From a virus: 28,133 nt of DNA. Position numbers and translations under genes: made by a program. Where the stretch lies: positions 1 to 28,133 of the IMG/VR virus record IMGVR_UViG_3300005722_000006; one strand, written 5' to 3'. The first letter of the stretch is position 1, and each line of letters begins with the position of its first letter. Positions 15,406-23,658 of the stretch are shown one piece after another. The notes under the pieces are model-generated. The model searched no databases. It saw nothing but the letters and a program-made list of their open reading frames with translations, and was not told where the DNA came from.

Positions 15406-15859
15406 TCCGATCCCCATCCTCAAATCACAAATCAAGCAGATCATCGATACCATTGAATGGGAAGGTCAGACCTTTGCCGCGCGTGCATTAGCTGGCAATC
15501 AGCATGTGTTTACTCACCCTCTTGTGGACTTTGCTTTGGATCCGTTGGTTGAGATATTGTACCGCTCCACAGCCTCTCGTGCTATTGATACAATGACGAA
15601 TGATAACATACACCAATTCACTGTACGGATTTTTTATGAAATTGACCCTACCAATTTTGATGAGGGTGTGGATATTTTGGAAGAGCTTGGCTTTTTGATA
15701 GTTGATACAGTCAAAGATTATATGTCAGGAGTTCCTGGGTGCAAGCAATTGATGCCTGCGGACGGTGCTGAGGTGCGGCAGTACGGTGATAATATGCTAA
15801 CTAAAGACGTGATTTTATCAGCGGTGACTGAATCTGGTCGACAGCGATTAGTACTCTGA
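15395..15859 (+). CDS. Tail terminator / tail completion protein
   Basis: A 154-residue protein with the alpha-beta pattern expected of tail terminators: an N-terminal helix (ILKSQIKQIIDTIEW), strands with NIHQFTVRIFYEID, a long helix (VDILEELGFLIVDTVKDYM) and a final strand. It would cap the tube and fix tail length together with the tape measure. The call is based mainly on position between the gp10-like gene and the tube gene. It is the last gene before the third 55-bp element. Confidence 0.6.
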   Translation: MASNPIPILKSQIKQIIDTIEWEGQTFAARALAGNQHVFTHPLVDFALDPLVEILYRSTASRAIDTMTNDNIHQFTVRIFYEIDPTNFDEGVDILEELGFLIVDTVKDYMSGVPGCKQLMPADGAEVRQYGDNMLTKDVILSAVTESGRQRLVL

Positions 15860-15862
15860 CTT

Positions 15863-15917
15863 CTTGTCTCATTAAATTTTTAGGTGTTCCAGATTGAGGT
15901 GACATACTTCAACCATG
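15863..15917 (+). promoter_or_regulatory. 55-bp repeated element, copy 3 (putative late promoter)
   Basis: It starts 3 bases after the tail terminator stop and ends on the ATG at 15915. All conserved blocks are present at the same spacing, with CATACT as the -10-like hexamer. In the frame that stays open through copies 1 and 2, this copy has an in-frame TGA, showing that the conservation is of DNA or RNA rather than protein. It opens the tail unit. Confidence 0.72.
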
Positions 15918-16163
15918 CCAAAAGAAACCCAAAAAGAGCAGAAAACGATCACGCGTCTGTTCACACGTATGCCTGGTGGTCCAGTTTCTATCAGTGGATC
16001 CAGCGAGGACAAAATTCAACGAAAAGCACGCCGAATGATGGGCATCAAGATGAGAGAATCCAAGGAAAAGTCCCTGGATATTACTGGAGATGGAAAGTTT
16101 GATGCCGCTGACAAATCCAAAGCTGGATCGGTTCTAGCAACCCCAACTTCAAAATCTGAATAA
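15915..16163 (+). CDS. Small protein with dockerin/EF-hand-like calcium loop
   Basis: An 82-residue basic protein. After a Lys/Arg-rich N-terminus with RMPGGPVSISGS, residues near 60-71 read DITGDGKFDAAD, a complete dockerin-type EF-hand loop with acidic or oxygen ligands at loop positions 1, 3, 5, 9 and 12. It is the first gene after the third 55-bp element and lies 2 bases before the tube gene, so it is probably made in quantity and may be a virion component. The function is unknown. A single loop alone would be half of a usual dockerin. Confidence 0.6.
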   Translation: MPKETQKEQKTITRLFTRMPGGPVSISGSSEDKIQRKARRMMGIKMRESKEKSLDITGDGKFDAADKSKAGSVLATPTSKSE

Positions 16164-16165
16164 CT

Positions 16166-17218
16166 ATGTCTCAATCACAACTAGGTGCACAGCAATTTTT
16201 TGCGATCGCGTTTGAAAGCACTCCATACACTGCCGAAGCTGTGCCGACGATTACTTTACCAGTTAGTAATAACACTATGCAGATGAGGGACAAAAAAGCG
16301 GATGAAAAGATACATTCTGGCTCTGTAAATGCCAACTACGATCAATACCGCATTAAAGAGTGGGCAGAGGGTGAAATCACCCAAAAGCTTGATGTAAAAT
16401 ACGCAAAATACTTGATTTACCTGGCAACAGGTGACGTAACTGCCGTACAAATTCCATCGACGACTGCGTATAGACACACATACAAAATCAAAGATAGTGC
16501 TGAACTCCCTACGTTTACTGCATTTTATTCTAGAGGTGCAGCTGGTGTGTATCGTGCGAAAGGATGCATGATAAACGAACTGACAATTGAAGTCACGGAG
16601 TCTGATGCAACGATTACAGCTAGTATCTTATCAATCCAGGAAGAGAAAATGACAGGTTCTGATGAGACATCAATTAATGCCGCCATCTCCTATGGTGAGC
16701 CAGAAGTCAAATATAACTTTGGAAATCTTGTTGCCAAATATGCCTCTGATGTTGCTGGGTTGGATGCTGCAACTGATGAGCTTAATCTGAAACCTGGATT
16801 CAAGTTCATCGTCAAAAACAATTTAGATTATGATTGGTCTAGTGGTAATACTGCAACGAAGCACCTTATTGCCAAGCGAATTGAAAGATTAGGCGGTACT
16901 CCTGAATACGAAATACAAAGTTCTGGAGAAACGTTACGAAGTGCTGTTAGCCTGGACTCTTGGAGAACTGACGAATTTCGAGCATATGAGTTTGATTTGA
17001 CTTCAATTTCTGCAGCTCCTGTTGGCGACTCTACAGTTCAACCTTCTTTAACATTCACCGTTGCACGTGCCAAGATGGATGCAACTATATCAAACACAGG
17101 TGTTGATGACTATTTGAGCCTGGATATGAATTTTCCTTTTTTAGCCACAAGTGTTAGTGACGGATATGCCATCAAAATCGACACAATCACAACGGTACCA
17201 GACTACACCGCTTTATAA
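16166..17218 (+). CDS. Major tail tube protein
   Basis: A 350-residue beta-rich protein in the place of the siphovirus tube gene, just before the tail chaperones. Visible features are the N-terminal QLGAQQFFAIAFEST, a strand-rich core (EWAEGEITQKLDVKYAKY), INELTIEVTESDATITASIL, and a C-terminal LSLDMNFPFLAT with KIDTITTVPDYTAL. Its length is greater than that of the smallest tube proteins, so an added Ig-like or decoration domain is possible. It would stack in rings around the tape measure. Confidence 0.75.
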   Translation: MSQSQLGAQQFFAIAFESTPYTAEAVPTITLPVSNNTMQMRDKKADEKIHSGSVNANYDQYRIKEWAEGEITQKLDVKYAKYLIYLATGDVTAVQIPSTTAYRHTYKIKDSAELPTFTAFYSRGAAGVYRAKGCMINELTIEVTESDATITASILSIQEEKMTGSDETSINAAISYGEPEVKYNFGNLVAKYASDVAGLDAATDELNLKPGFKFIVKNNLDYDWSSGNTATKHLIAKRIERLGGTPEYEIQSSGETLRSAVSLDSWRTDEFRAYEFDLTSISAAPVGDSTVQPSLTFTVARAKMDATISNTGVDDYLSLDMNFPFLATSVSDGYAIKIDTITTVPDYTAL

Positions 17219-17242
17219 GGTAGTCACCTAATTTTTATTTTT
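17218..17242 (+). terminator. Weak hairpin plus T-rich tract after tube gene
   Basis: AGGT-AGTC-ACCT (17218-17229) followed by a T-rich stretch ending in TTTTTT. The 4-bp stem is short. It could act as a partial terminator that lets the tube gene be expressed more than the tail chaperones downstream. Confidence 0.2.
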
Positions 17243-17246
17243 TCTT

Positions 17247-17621
17247 ATGAACGAAAATGCTACTCAACCGACCTTACCTCAGGATGATGGGGTTCAGAAC
17301 CAGTCTTCAATTTATCGCTTTAATTCCAACTTCGAGTTGACTCGTAAACAAGAAATTGACCTGTCCAGAATTCGACACGCTGGCGTCCAGTATTTCAGCG
17401 AAAACGGTAAAATATTCCCAAAAAACCCTGAACGTGCTAACGAAAACTTGATGCATGTTCAGAATGCGCTAGTCGGACTTTACTATTCACTCCCAGAGTT
17501 TGAAGTCTTATCACTTACAAAAACTAAATTTGATGAATTGTACGAACCAATACAACAAATTGACCCACTGGGTTTAAGGAAGGAACAAGAGAAGGAGGAG
17601 GAGAATCAGAAAGCCAAGTAA
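17247..17621 (+). CDS. Tail assembly chaperone G (zero-frame product)
   Basis: A 124-residue helical protein located between the tube and the tape measure, the universal place of the lambda G-type chaperone. The core (EIDLSRIRHAGVQYFSENGK, then LMHVQNALVGLYYSLPEFEV) is followed by a Lys/Glu-rich tail. Near its end lies a GGGTTTA slippery heptamer that gives the longer GT product. It binds the tape measure during tail assembly and is normally absent from virions. It starts at ATG 17247 after a T-rich stretch. Confidence 0.82.
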   Translation: MNENATQPTLPQDDGVQNQSSIYRFNSNFELTRKQEIDLSRIRHAGVQYFSENGKIFPKNPERANENLMHVQNALVGLYYSLPEFEVLSLTKTKFDELYEPIQQIDPLGLRKEQEKEEENQKAK

Positions 17622-17908
17622 TCTCTGACGCAGCTGCACTCTATGTTTGGAAAGTTGGTCGTGGTCGTGAAATTCCTAAAAAGTGGGTGCCTGACTTTCC
17701 ACTTGATGAGTACATGCTGATCAATGATGTGCTGCTAACTAGGGAGAATATAACCCTGACTGAACTACAAAATCTACCAGTTGAAACCTACCACAAAGTT
17801 GCCAGAATTTTGACTCAATTTGAGAGGGGTCAGGAAGAAAAACGCAAAGCTGATGAAGCTGACCGGGAAGCCAAACTTGCAGCCGCAGAATCTAAATCCA
17901 AACGCTAG
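17247..17908 (+). CDS. Tail assembly chaperone GT (-1 frameshift fusion)
   Basis: The predicted fusion is 110 residues of G followed by 110 residues from the -1 frame, 220 in all, joined at 17576. The T part reads VISDAAALYVWKVGRGREIP and KKWVPDFPLDEYMLIN, then a helical segment and a charged coiled-coil end rich in Lys, Glu and Ala. The T region has no good start codon of its own: a GTG at 17687 would cut off the well-formed ALYVWKVGRG part, which supports expression by frameshift. This is the conserved siphovirus G/GT mechanism. GT links the tape measure to the tube subunits. Confidence 0.85.
17570..17576 (+). promoter_or_regulatory. -1 ribosomal frameshift slippery site GGGTTTA
   Basis: GGGTTTA is a perfect X-XXY-YYZ heptamer, in the correct phase (zero frame ..G GGT TTA). 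After a -1 slip, translation continues at AAG (17576-17578) into an open frame that runs to the TAG at 17908. The overlap between the two frames is about 45 bases. No clear downstream hairpin was found; a purine-rich run (17591-17600) follows. Confidence 0.85.
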
Positions 17909-17913
17909 AAAGT

Positions 17914-20073
17914 ATGAATGAAACGCTAAGTATCGCAATCAATGGCTACGACAACGCAAGTGGCACGATGAAGCAGGTCATGGCGAGTACTGAGCAGTTG
18001 GCGAAAGAAACTGGGATGCTGCGTGGTGCCTATGGAAAGTTAAACAAAATGATGCTGGATGTTGCCAAAGTTGGCATGCTTGGACTTGTTGGTGTGGTTG
18101 GGGCTGTCGGCGTAGCCTCCTTCAACTTGAGTGCGGATATACAAGATAGTCAGGGTCAAATACAAGCCGAACTTGGGGTTACTGCTGATGAAGCCTATCA
18201 TCTAAGTGGTGTAGTTGAGGAAGTTTGGGGTGACAATTTTGGCGAGAACGTGGGTGATGCCACTGATGTGATTATTGCTTCACGCCAGCAGATCCAGGGT
18301 CTTGCTGATGAAGACCTGCCTGCAGTTGCCAGGGGTACGATTGCGATTCGTGATGCGTTTGAGCAGGATGTAAATGCGACTACTCAAGCAGCTGGGGTTC
18401 TGATGGAGGAGTTTGGGGTGTCATCTGAGCATGCAATGAACATGCTGGTAAATGGTTTTCAGGTTGGGCTTGATAACTCTGGTGACTTTTTGGACACGAT
18501 CAACGAATACGGCGGAATTTTTGCTGAAGGTGGCGCTAGTGCTGATCAGTTTTTTAACATTTTAGCCAGCGGTCAGCAGAATGGCGTGCTGGGTACGGAC
18601 AAAATTGCGGATTCTTTCAAGGAACTAAATGCTATTATTCTTGACGGTTCTGATGCACGTGCTGATGCCTTGGATGCAATTGGACTGAATAGTGCTGATT
18701 TCCTTTCCAACCTTTCCACTGGTAAAATGTCAACGATGGAAGCCTTTGACGAAATTACTGGTGCGTTATCTGGTACTGAGGATGAGGCAGTCCGTAATCA
18801 GGCAGCTGTGGCTTTGCTTGGGACAATGGTGGAAGACATGGGGTTTGATTCAATCGCTGCAATTGATTCTATGAGTGACAAGTGGGGTGATAACAGCGGA
18901 GCGGTTGAGGATTTACACGCTCAGTATCAGGACTTTTGGTCTATGGCAGATGGTCTTTGGAGGCAGCTACTGCTTGAAGTCAAACCATACACTGATGAGC
19001 TTTTAGCCCTAGCAAATGAAAATATGCCGATGCTAGAAAATGGTATCAGTCAGGTTTCGGATGTGATTGGAATTTCTATTGGACTGCTTCGTGATTCTGC
19101 CAATTTCTATATGGAAAACAAAAGTGCAATTGACACTCTCCTTGTCGTTGTCGGTTCCATGACAGCTGCCTGGTATCTCGCAAATACTGCAATGGCGGTT
19201 CACGCTAGTGCTACACTTTGGTGGAGTGGCGTAACCAAAGGTGCTACACTGGCACAGACTTTATTTAATGCTACTATGATGGCAAGTCCAATTGGATGGG
19301 TTACATTGTTGATTGGTGGGCTAATTGCGGCTGTTGTCTTGCTTTGGATGAATTGGGATTCTGTGACTGCCTGGATGATGGGTGCGTGGCAAGGTACGAT
19401 TGACTTCTTTGGGTGGTCATGGCAATGGCTACAAGCAAACTTTTTCAGTCTGCTGATGAATGGGTTTTTGATTTTAACTGGTCCTATCGGCTGGCTGTAT
19501 CTTACGTGGCAAAATAATTTTATGGGCATTCAGGATATTACTGGTGGAGTAATTGGTAATGTCATGGGTTTTTTTGATCGACTGGGTACAAAGGCTTTTG
19601 CAGTGAAAGACCAGGTTGTGGGTGCATTTCAGGGTCTGGGACATGGAATCAAAGGTGCTATCCGCTGGGCTTTGCAAGGTGTTGTGGACAACTTCAACGT
19701 ATTTATTCGTGGATTTAATGACATGTCTGGTGCAATTGGTGGCCCTACAATTACGCCCCTGGTTGTCCCTCAATTCGCCTCCGGTGTCCGAAACTTTGAA
19801 GGGGGTCCAGCGATTATCAACGAAGCTGGTGCGGAGGCACTAAGGGTTGGAACTACTACCTACTTACCACAGGGAACTGATGTGTATTCCGCCGCTGAAA
19901 CTCGGCAGATGCAACGAAGTGAGGATCGCAAGAGTGGTGGAAATCAACCCATAATAATCAAAATAGATGCACGTGGATCTATAATTGACGATCGTTCCCT
20001 CGCTGAATGGTTCCGCAAAATCAAGCGAATTGCTGCCCAGCAAGGGTTCAAAGTTGAAGGAATAACCGCATAA
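17914..20073 (+). CDS. Tail tape measure protein
   Basis: A 719-residue protein. The N-terminal half has the features of the phage minor tail/tape measure family: ATDVIIASRQQIQGL, FEQDVNATTQAAGVLMEEFG, MNMLVNGFQVGLD, and GTDKIADSFKELN with a following regular helix pattern. Hydrophobic helices occur at about 54-74 and in 405-475 (WVTLLIGGLIAAVVLLWM and neighbours). These are expected for membrane insertion during DNA entry. The C-terminus has FASGVRNFEGGPAIINEAGAEA. Length sets tail length; at the commonly used 0.15 nm per residue this implies a tail near 110 nm. Confidence 0.92.
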   Translation: MNETLSIAINGYDNASGTMKQVMASTEQLAKETGMLRGAYGKLNKMMLDVAKVGMLGLVGVVGAVGVASFNLSADIQDSQGQIQAELGVTADEAYHLSGVVEEVWGDNFGENVGDATDVIIASRQQIQGLADEDLPAVARGTIAIRDAFEQDVNATTQAAGVLMEEFGVSSEHAMNMLVNGFQVGLDNSGDFLDTINEYGGIFAEGGASADQFFNILASGQQNGVLGTDKIADSFKELNAIILDGSDARADALDAIGLNSADFLSNLSTGKMSTMEAFDEITGALSGTEDEAVRNQAAVALLGTMVEDMGFDSIAAIDSMSDKWGDNSGAVEDLHAQYQDFWSMADGLWRQLLLEVKPYTDELLALANENMPMLENGISQVSDVIGISIGLLRDSANFYMENKSAIDTLLVVVGSMTAAWYLANTAMAVHASATLWWSGVTKGATLAQTLFNATMMASPIGWVTLLIGGLIAAVVLLWMNWDSVTAWMMGAWQGTIDFFGWSWQWLQANFFSLLMNGFLILTGPIGWLYLTWQNNFMGIQDITGGVIGNVMGFFDRLGTKAFAVKDQVVGAFQGLGHGIKGAIRWALQGVVDNFNVFIRGFNDMSGAIGGPTITPLVVPQFASGVRNFEGGPAIINEAGAEALRVGTTTYLPQGTDVYSAAETRQMQRSEDRKSGGNQPIIIKIDARGSIIDDRSLAEWFRKIKRIAAQQGFKVEGITA

Positions 20074-20074
20074 T

Positions 20075-20449
20075 ATGCCTCTTGCACAACTCAAACTTGG
20101 AATATCTGAAGCGACCCTGGTGGTGATGCCGTCGCCGAATTTGCCTGATGGTATGCCACGCGGAATTTCTATCAAACGAATTGAGGAAGAGTCGGTAGAT
20201 AATCAGCGGTCTATCACATATCTCGGTGCCGAAAAAGAGGACATTACCCTAGAGTTCACGAAGTTACGTGAGGCTGACTTTGCCCTGATCCGTCAATACT
20301 GCAACACTGGTGAGTATTATTGCGTGATAGAAAGTTCATTGCGTCAGTATTTTACTGGCTGGGTTGAGGTGCGCCTGGATTCAATAACCGAAGACATGCA
20401 CACCCCAGATTTTCGCAGAGATATGACTGTAATTTTAAGACAATTATAA
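20075..20449 (+). CDS. Small tail protein (distal tail or tip)
   Basis: A 124-residue beta-rich protein located between the tape measure and the large tail-tip protein, where distal-tail or tip-adaptor proteins lie. Segments such as SIKRIEEESVDNQRSITYLG, DITLEFTKLREADFALIRQY and YFTGWVEVRLDSI alternate strands and a helix. It starts 1 base after the tape measure stop and ends 1 base before the next ATG, so the three genes are closely coupled. The family is not recognised. Confidence 0.6.
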   Translation: MPLAQLKLGISEATLVVMPSPNLPDGMPRGISIKRIEEESVDNQRSITYLGAEKEDITLEFTKLREADFALIRQYCNTGEYYCVIESSLRQYFTGWVEVRLDSITEDMHTPDFRRDMTVILRQL

Positions 20450-20450
20450 T

Positions 20451-23400
20451 ATGTCCTCATCAATCAATTCGTACGCCAAACGCGTCAAGCATATGCTCCC
20501 AGAAGTGGGTATTGCAACTGATTATGTGGACGAAAAGGTGTATGCGGCGATGAAGGGGAATCTATACCGTCGGTTAGTCACGGTAGATAACACTGGCAAA
20601 ACTGCAAAGTCAAACTATTTGGTACGGATAGTACTCGATACCGCAACGATCCACGACGAAAATAAGTGTAGCTATACGTTTGCTGATCTTCGCGTGTACG
20701 ATTCTGATGGGGTCACGCCACTGAATTTTTATGTAGATGCTCCAAACTTGCAGTGGACACAGGTGTACGTCCGCATTCCAGACCTCCCTGCAACCTCAAA
20801 AATAATATATTTGGAATATGGCAATCCAGGACTGGTGAATACCAGCTCGCCCTCATCGACCCTTGGTTCCGTCTTTGCTGACCTTACTGCTTGGTTTAGC
20901 TGCACAGAAACGAATCATGCCCATGTCGGTGCTAAAACAGCTACTGGAGATTTTCCAAACTGGCGAAATAAAGCCATTAAAACTAACTACGCTGTGCAGT
21001 TTGAGGGGAACACTGGCGGTCAAAATTTTTACTCTGCGAATAGGTGGGGAGGGTTGCAAGCTCGTCAGTATGTGCGGTTGACAACACCTCGTCGAGTTAT
21101 ACTTGCTTCAACACCATATTCTGTATTCATTGCGGAGGAGCGGTCGCTGAACGATGCGAAATGGCTGGTTGCGGACTCAGGTGCGGCTACTACCAATAAT
21201 CGACTGGCAATTGGCTATAGTTCTACCACGAATTTTCGGTGGAGTCAACAGGGTAACGACTTGAATTATACGGTGCCAGCTTTTGCCATAGATCAAAAAA
21301 GATTGTGGAGTTGTGTGCTTGATTCATCTGGTCATACGCTGAGACTGAACGGGTCGCAGGTCGCCTCCAACACAAACACCACCGCGATTGCCACCGCAAA
21401 TCGGCTCAGAATTGGCACATTAGACGCATCCCTTGGTTCAGATGCAACAAATTATATAGGAGATATCATTGTAATTGCACGTGAGATTACCTCTGCCGAA
21501 CGTAGTGCCATTGAAGAATATATGAATGTGAAGCACCAGATCTATGATACGCACGACTTCCCATCAATTACAGTAGGCGGCGAAACTTCAATCCCTGATT
21601 CGGCTGAGTTCACGTACAAAAGCTATGCTCCGATTGGGACTTGGTCAACCACGGTCAAACTGTCCGATTCCAAGTTAATCCACGGTATGGCACCAGCCGC
21701 TGGTGATGCTTCGATTATTCCATTCCTTGGCAAGCAGATTGCCATGGGTACAGATGCAGAGAGCTGGGATGCTTCAACCCAATCGAATCAAAAAATGATA
21801 CTTCGTCACTGCCGCGAGATTGAAGTGACTGATGCTGGTACGGTTGATACCGTCTCAATAGACCGAACCGTAGGCGAAGTAAATCGTGGGCGACTTGACC
21901 GATACGAGCTGGTGAACGATGCCGAATCGACCGTGTATGAGATAACTCCTGATGACTTTATTGCCTTTGATTTTCTGGTTCAGGACAAAGACAATTTTGA
22001 ATTTTCCACTTCATACCTGAGATTCTTGAAGGATTCATCGAATTATTATCAGGTGGACTTGGTCAAAAATGTCAATGCAGTGACGGCAAATGTGGCAAGT
22101 CTGGTTATGATTCCTATATCATCATTCATTCAGACTGGCACACTAATTTGGGCTGATGTTGTGGATATGCAAGTGCGGCCACGGACTTCAACAGGGACTA
22201 CTCAAACAGTCAATTACGAGAATTTCCGCGTGGTCAAGAATATAGAATCGGATGAGTTTGCCTACAATTTACCAGTATGCACTGGAAGCTGGGTCAGTGA
22301 GGATAACCGCTCAACATGGTTTCGTCAAATCAGTTCAGTCGGTCGTCTCAGAGGGCAGCAAAATGCAAATCGCGCTGTGACCGTAGATTTTGACGATTAC
22401 TTGACGATTGTCCGCTCGATGAAGTTTCGTGATTTTGATTCATTCCCTGATCGGTTTGCAATATATTATGCAATTGGTGACTTATCTGATTACTCACAGT
22501 GGTACAATTACTACCTGCGCAAAGTCTTGGGATTCTTCCTTCCGTCATCGATGATTGATGTTGATTTGACACCGCTGGCTGGGGATTCGTCGGTTTTTAC
22601 CACTTCTAGATTTTATTTTTTGATTCAGCAGCAAGATACAGTTGGTGAGATTATCGACGCACTGCTTGCTCCGATGCTTGGATACCTCACGTACGATCCA
22701 ACTTTGGGCAAGTTCGTGGCACGTTCTGGATACAAAACGTGGGATGGTGAGAATATCCCAACGCCATATGACTTGCCGACTAGCAAACTAATAAGTTATT
22801 CCACTGACTCTGGGTCAGACGACTTGGTGTATAATTCTATCGAGATGTCCAGATTGGAGGATGAAGTTGGTCCCTCTAGCCTGAATACCAAGACTGTTGC
22901 TTGGTTGATTGATGCGCAATATCAAATTCCAGCTGAATCAACGATTACTGCCTTTATCGAAACAAACATATCAGGAAGTGAAAAAATATATCTATTGGAT
23001 AACGCATTTTGGCATGGGTACAATGTTGGAACTAATGCAGATTCAACATCATACAATAATACAGGTGTCAGTATAGATTCAGTCAATATCGTGGATGATA
23101 AAATTGCGGTGACAGTCACTAACACGAATTTTTCTGAACGGTACTTGCGTCAAATCCATATTCAAGCTGACTCACACCGTCTGTTTCGCCGTGCCTTTGA
23201 GAGTGAATACGACAATCGCGCTATTGACTTTTTATTGCAAGATGAAGCATCAATCCAAAAACACGGTCGCAAACCCTACATATTCAACCAACTCTACTCC
23301 TTCAACGATTCAACGTATTGCCAGTTATTTGATGCGTTCTTGAAGCAATTCGCCAAGCCATCACGCGTGCATAGTCTGAAGCTGATGAAGGATCCCAACA

Positions 23401-23630
23401 TTCGTTTTGGTGCGGTTGTCCGATTCCGTAGCAGCCGTGGTCGGATTGTGACCGGGTTCGTCATTGAATGCACTGAGTATGCTAATGAATCCACCTTTGG
23501 ATTGGATGTGAAGTTGGTTGAGATATTTATTGATGAATCTGCTTTGATTGGCAACTTCCTGACGTTTACTGATGGAACCCCTATGCAGCGTGCCGCAGGA
23601 GTAGGCTTTTTACTCCGAGCTGGAGATTAA
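20451..23630 (+). CDS. Large tail-tip protein with DUF2341 and LamG-like domains
   Basis: A 1059-residue protein. Residues about 35-130 match the DUF2341 pattern: LYRRLVTVDNTGK, ADLRVYDSDGVTPLNFYVD, and RIPDLPATSKIIYLEYGNP. Residues about 145-365 look like a concanavalin/LamG jelly roll (WRNKAIKTNYAVQFEGN, LRLNGSQVASN, YIGDIIVIAREITSAERSAIEEY). The C-terminal half, from about 480, is tail-hub-like, with TVGEIIDALLAPMLGYLTYD and a final RVHSLKLMKDPNIRFGAVVRFRS region. The most likely role is the baseplate hub with an adhesin module for binding the host surface. DUF2341-LamG pairs are common in surface proteins. Confidence 0.75.
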   Translation: MSSSINSYAKRVKHMLPEVGIATDYVDEKVYAAMKGNLYRRLVTVDNTGKTAKSNYLVRIVLDTATIHDENKCSYTFADLRVYDSDGVTPLNFYVDAPNLQWTQVYVRIPDLPATSKIIYLEYGNPGLVNTSSPSSTLGSVFADLTAWFSCTETNHAHVGAKTATGDFPNWRNKAIKTNYAVQFEGNTGGQNFYSANRWGGLQARQYVRLTTPRRVILASTPYSVFIAEERSLNDAKWLVADSGAATTNNRLAIGYSSTTNFRWSQQGNDLNYTVPAFAIDQKRLWSCVLDSSGHTLRLNGSQVASNTNTTAIATANRLRIGTLDASLGSDATNYIGDIIVIAREITSAERSAIEEYMNVKHQIYDTHDFPSITVGGETSIPDSAEFTYKSYAPIGTWSTTVKLSDSKLIHGMAPAAGDASIIPFLGKQIAMGTDAESWDASTQSNQKMILRHCREIEVTDAGTVDTVSIDRTVGEVNRGRLDRYELVNDAESTVYEITPDDFIAFDFLVQDKDNFEFSTSYLRFLKDSSNYYQVDLVKNVNAVTANVASLVMIPISSFIQTGTLIWADVVDMQVRPRTSTGTTQTVNYENFRVVKNIESDEFAYNLPVCTGSWVSEDNRSTWFRQISSVGRLRGQQNANRAVTVDFDDYLTIVRSMKFRDFDSFPDRFAIYYAIGDLSDYSQWYNYYLRKVLGFFLPSSMIDVDLTPLAGDSSVFTTSRFYFLIQQQDTVGEIIDALLAPMLGYLTYDPTLGKFVARSGYKTWDGENIPTPYDLPTSKLISYSTDSGSDDLVYNSIEMSRLEDEVGPSSLNTKTVAWLIDAQYQIPAESTITAFIETNISGSEKIYLLDNAFWHGYNVGTNADSTSYNNTGVSIDSVNIVDDKIAVTVTNTNFSERYLRQIHIQADSHRLFRRAFESEYDNRAIDFLLQDEASIQKHGRKPYIFNQLYSFNDSTYCQLFDAFLKQFAKPSRVHSLKLMKDPNIRFGAVVRFRSSRGRIVTGFVIECTEYANESTFGLDVKLVEIFIDESALIGNFLTFTDGTPMQRAAGVGFLLRAGD

Positions 23631-23658
23631 CTTTTGTACTTTAATTTTTGAAAAAAAT

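Noticed and set aside
15879-15917. TGA in the third 55-bp element as a possible recoded tryptophan codon.
   Set aside because: Many phage and host genes end properly in TGA, often overlapping the next start, so TGA is a stop here.
17687-17908. Separate gene with a GTG start at 17687.
   Set aside because: The same frame continues upstream with good protein-like sequence to the GGGTTTA site, so it is the frameshifted part of GT.
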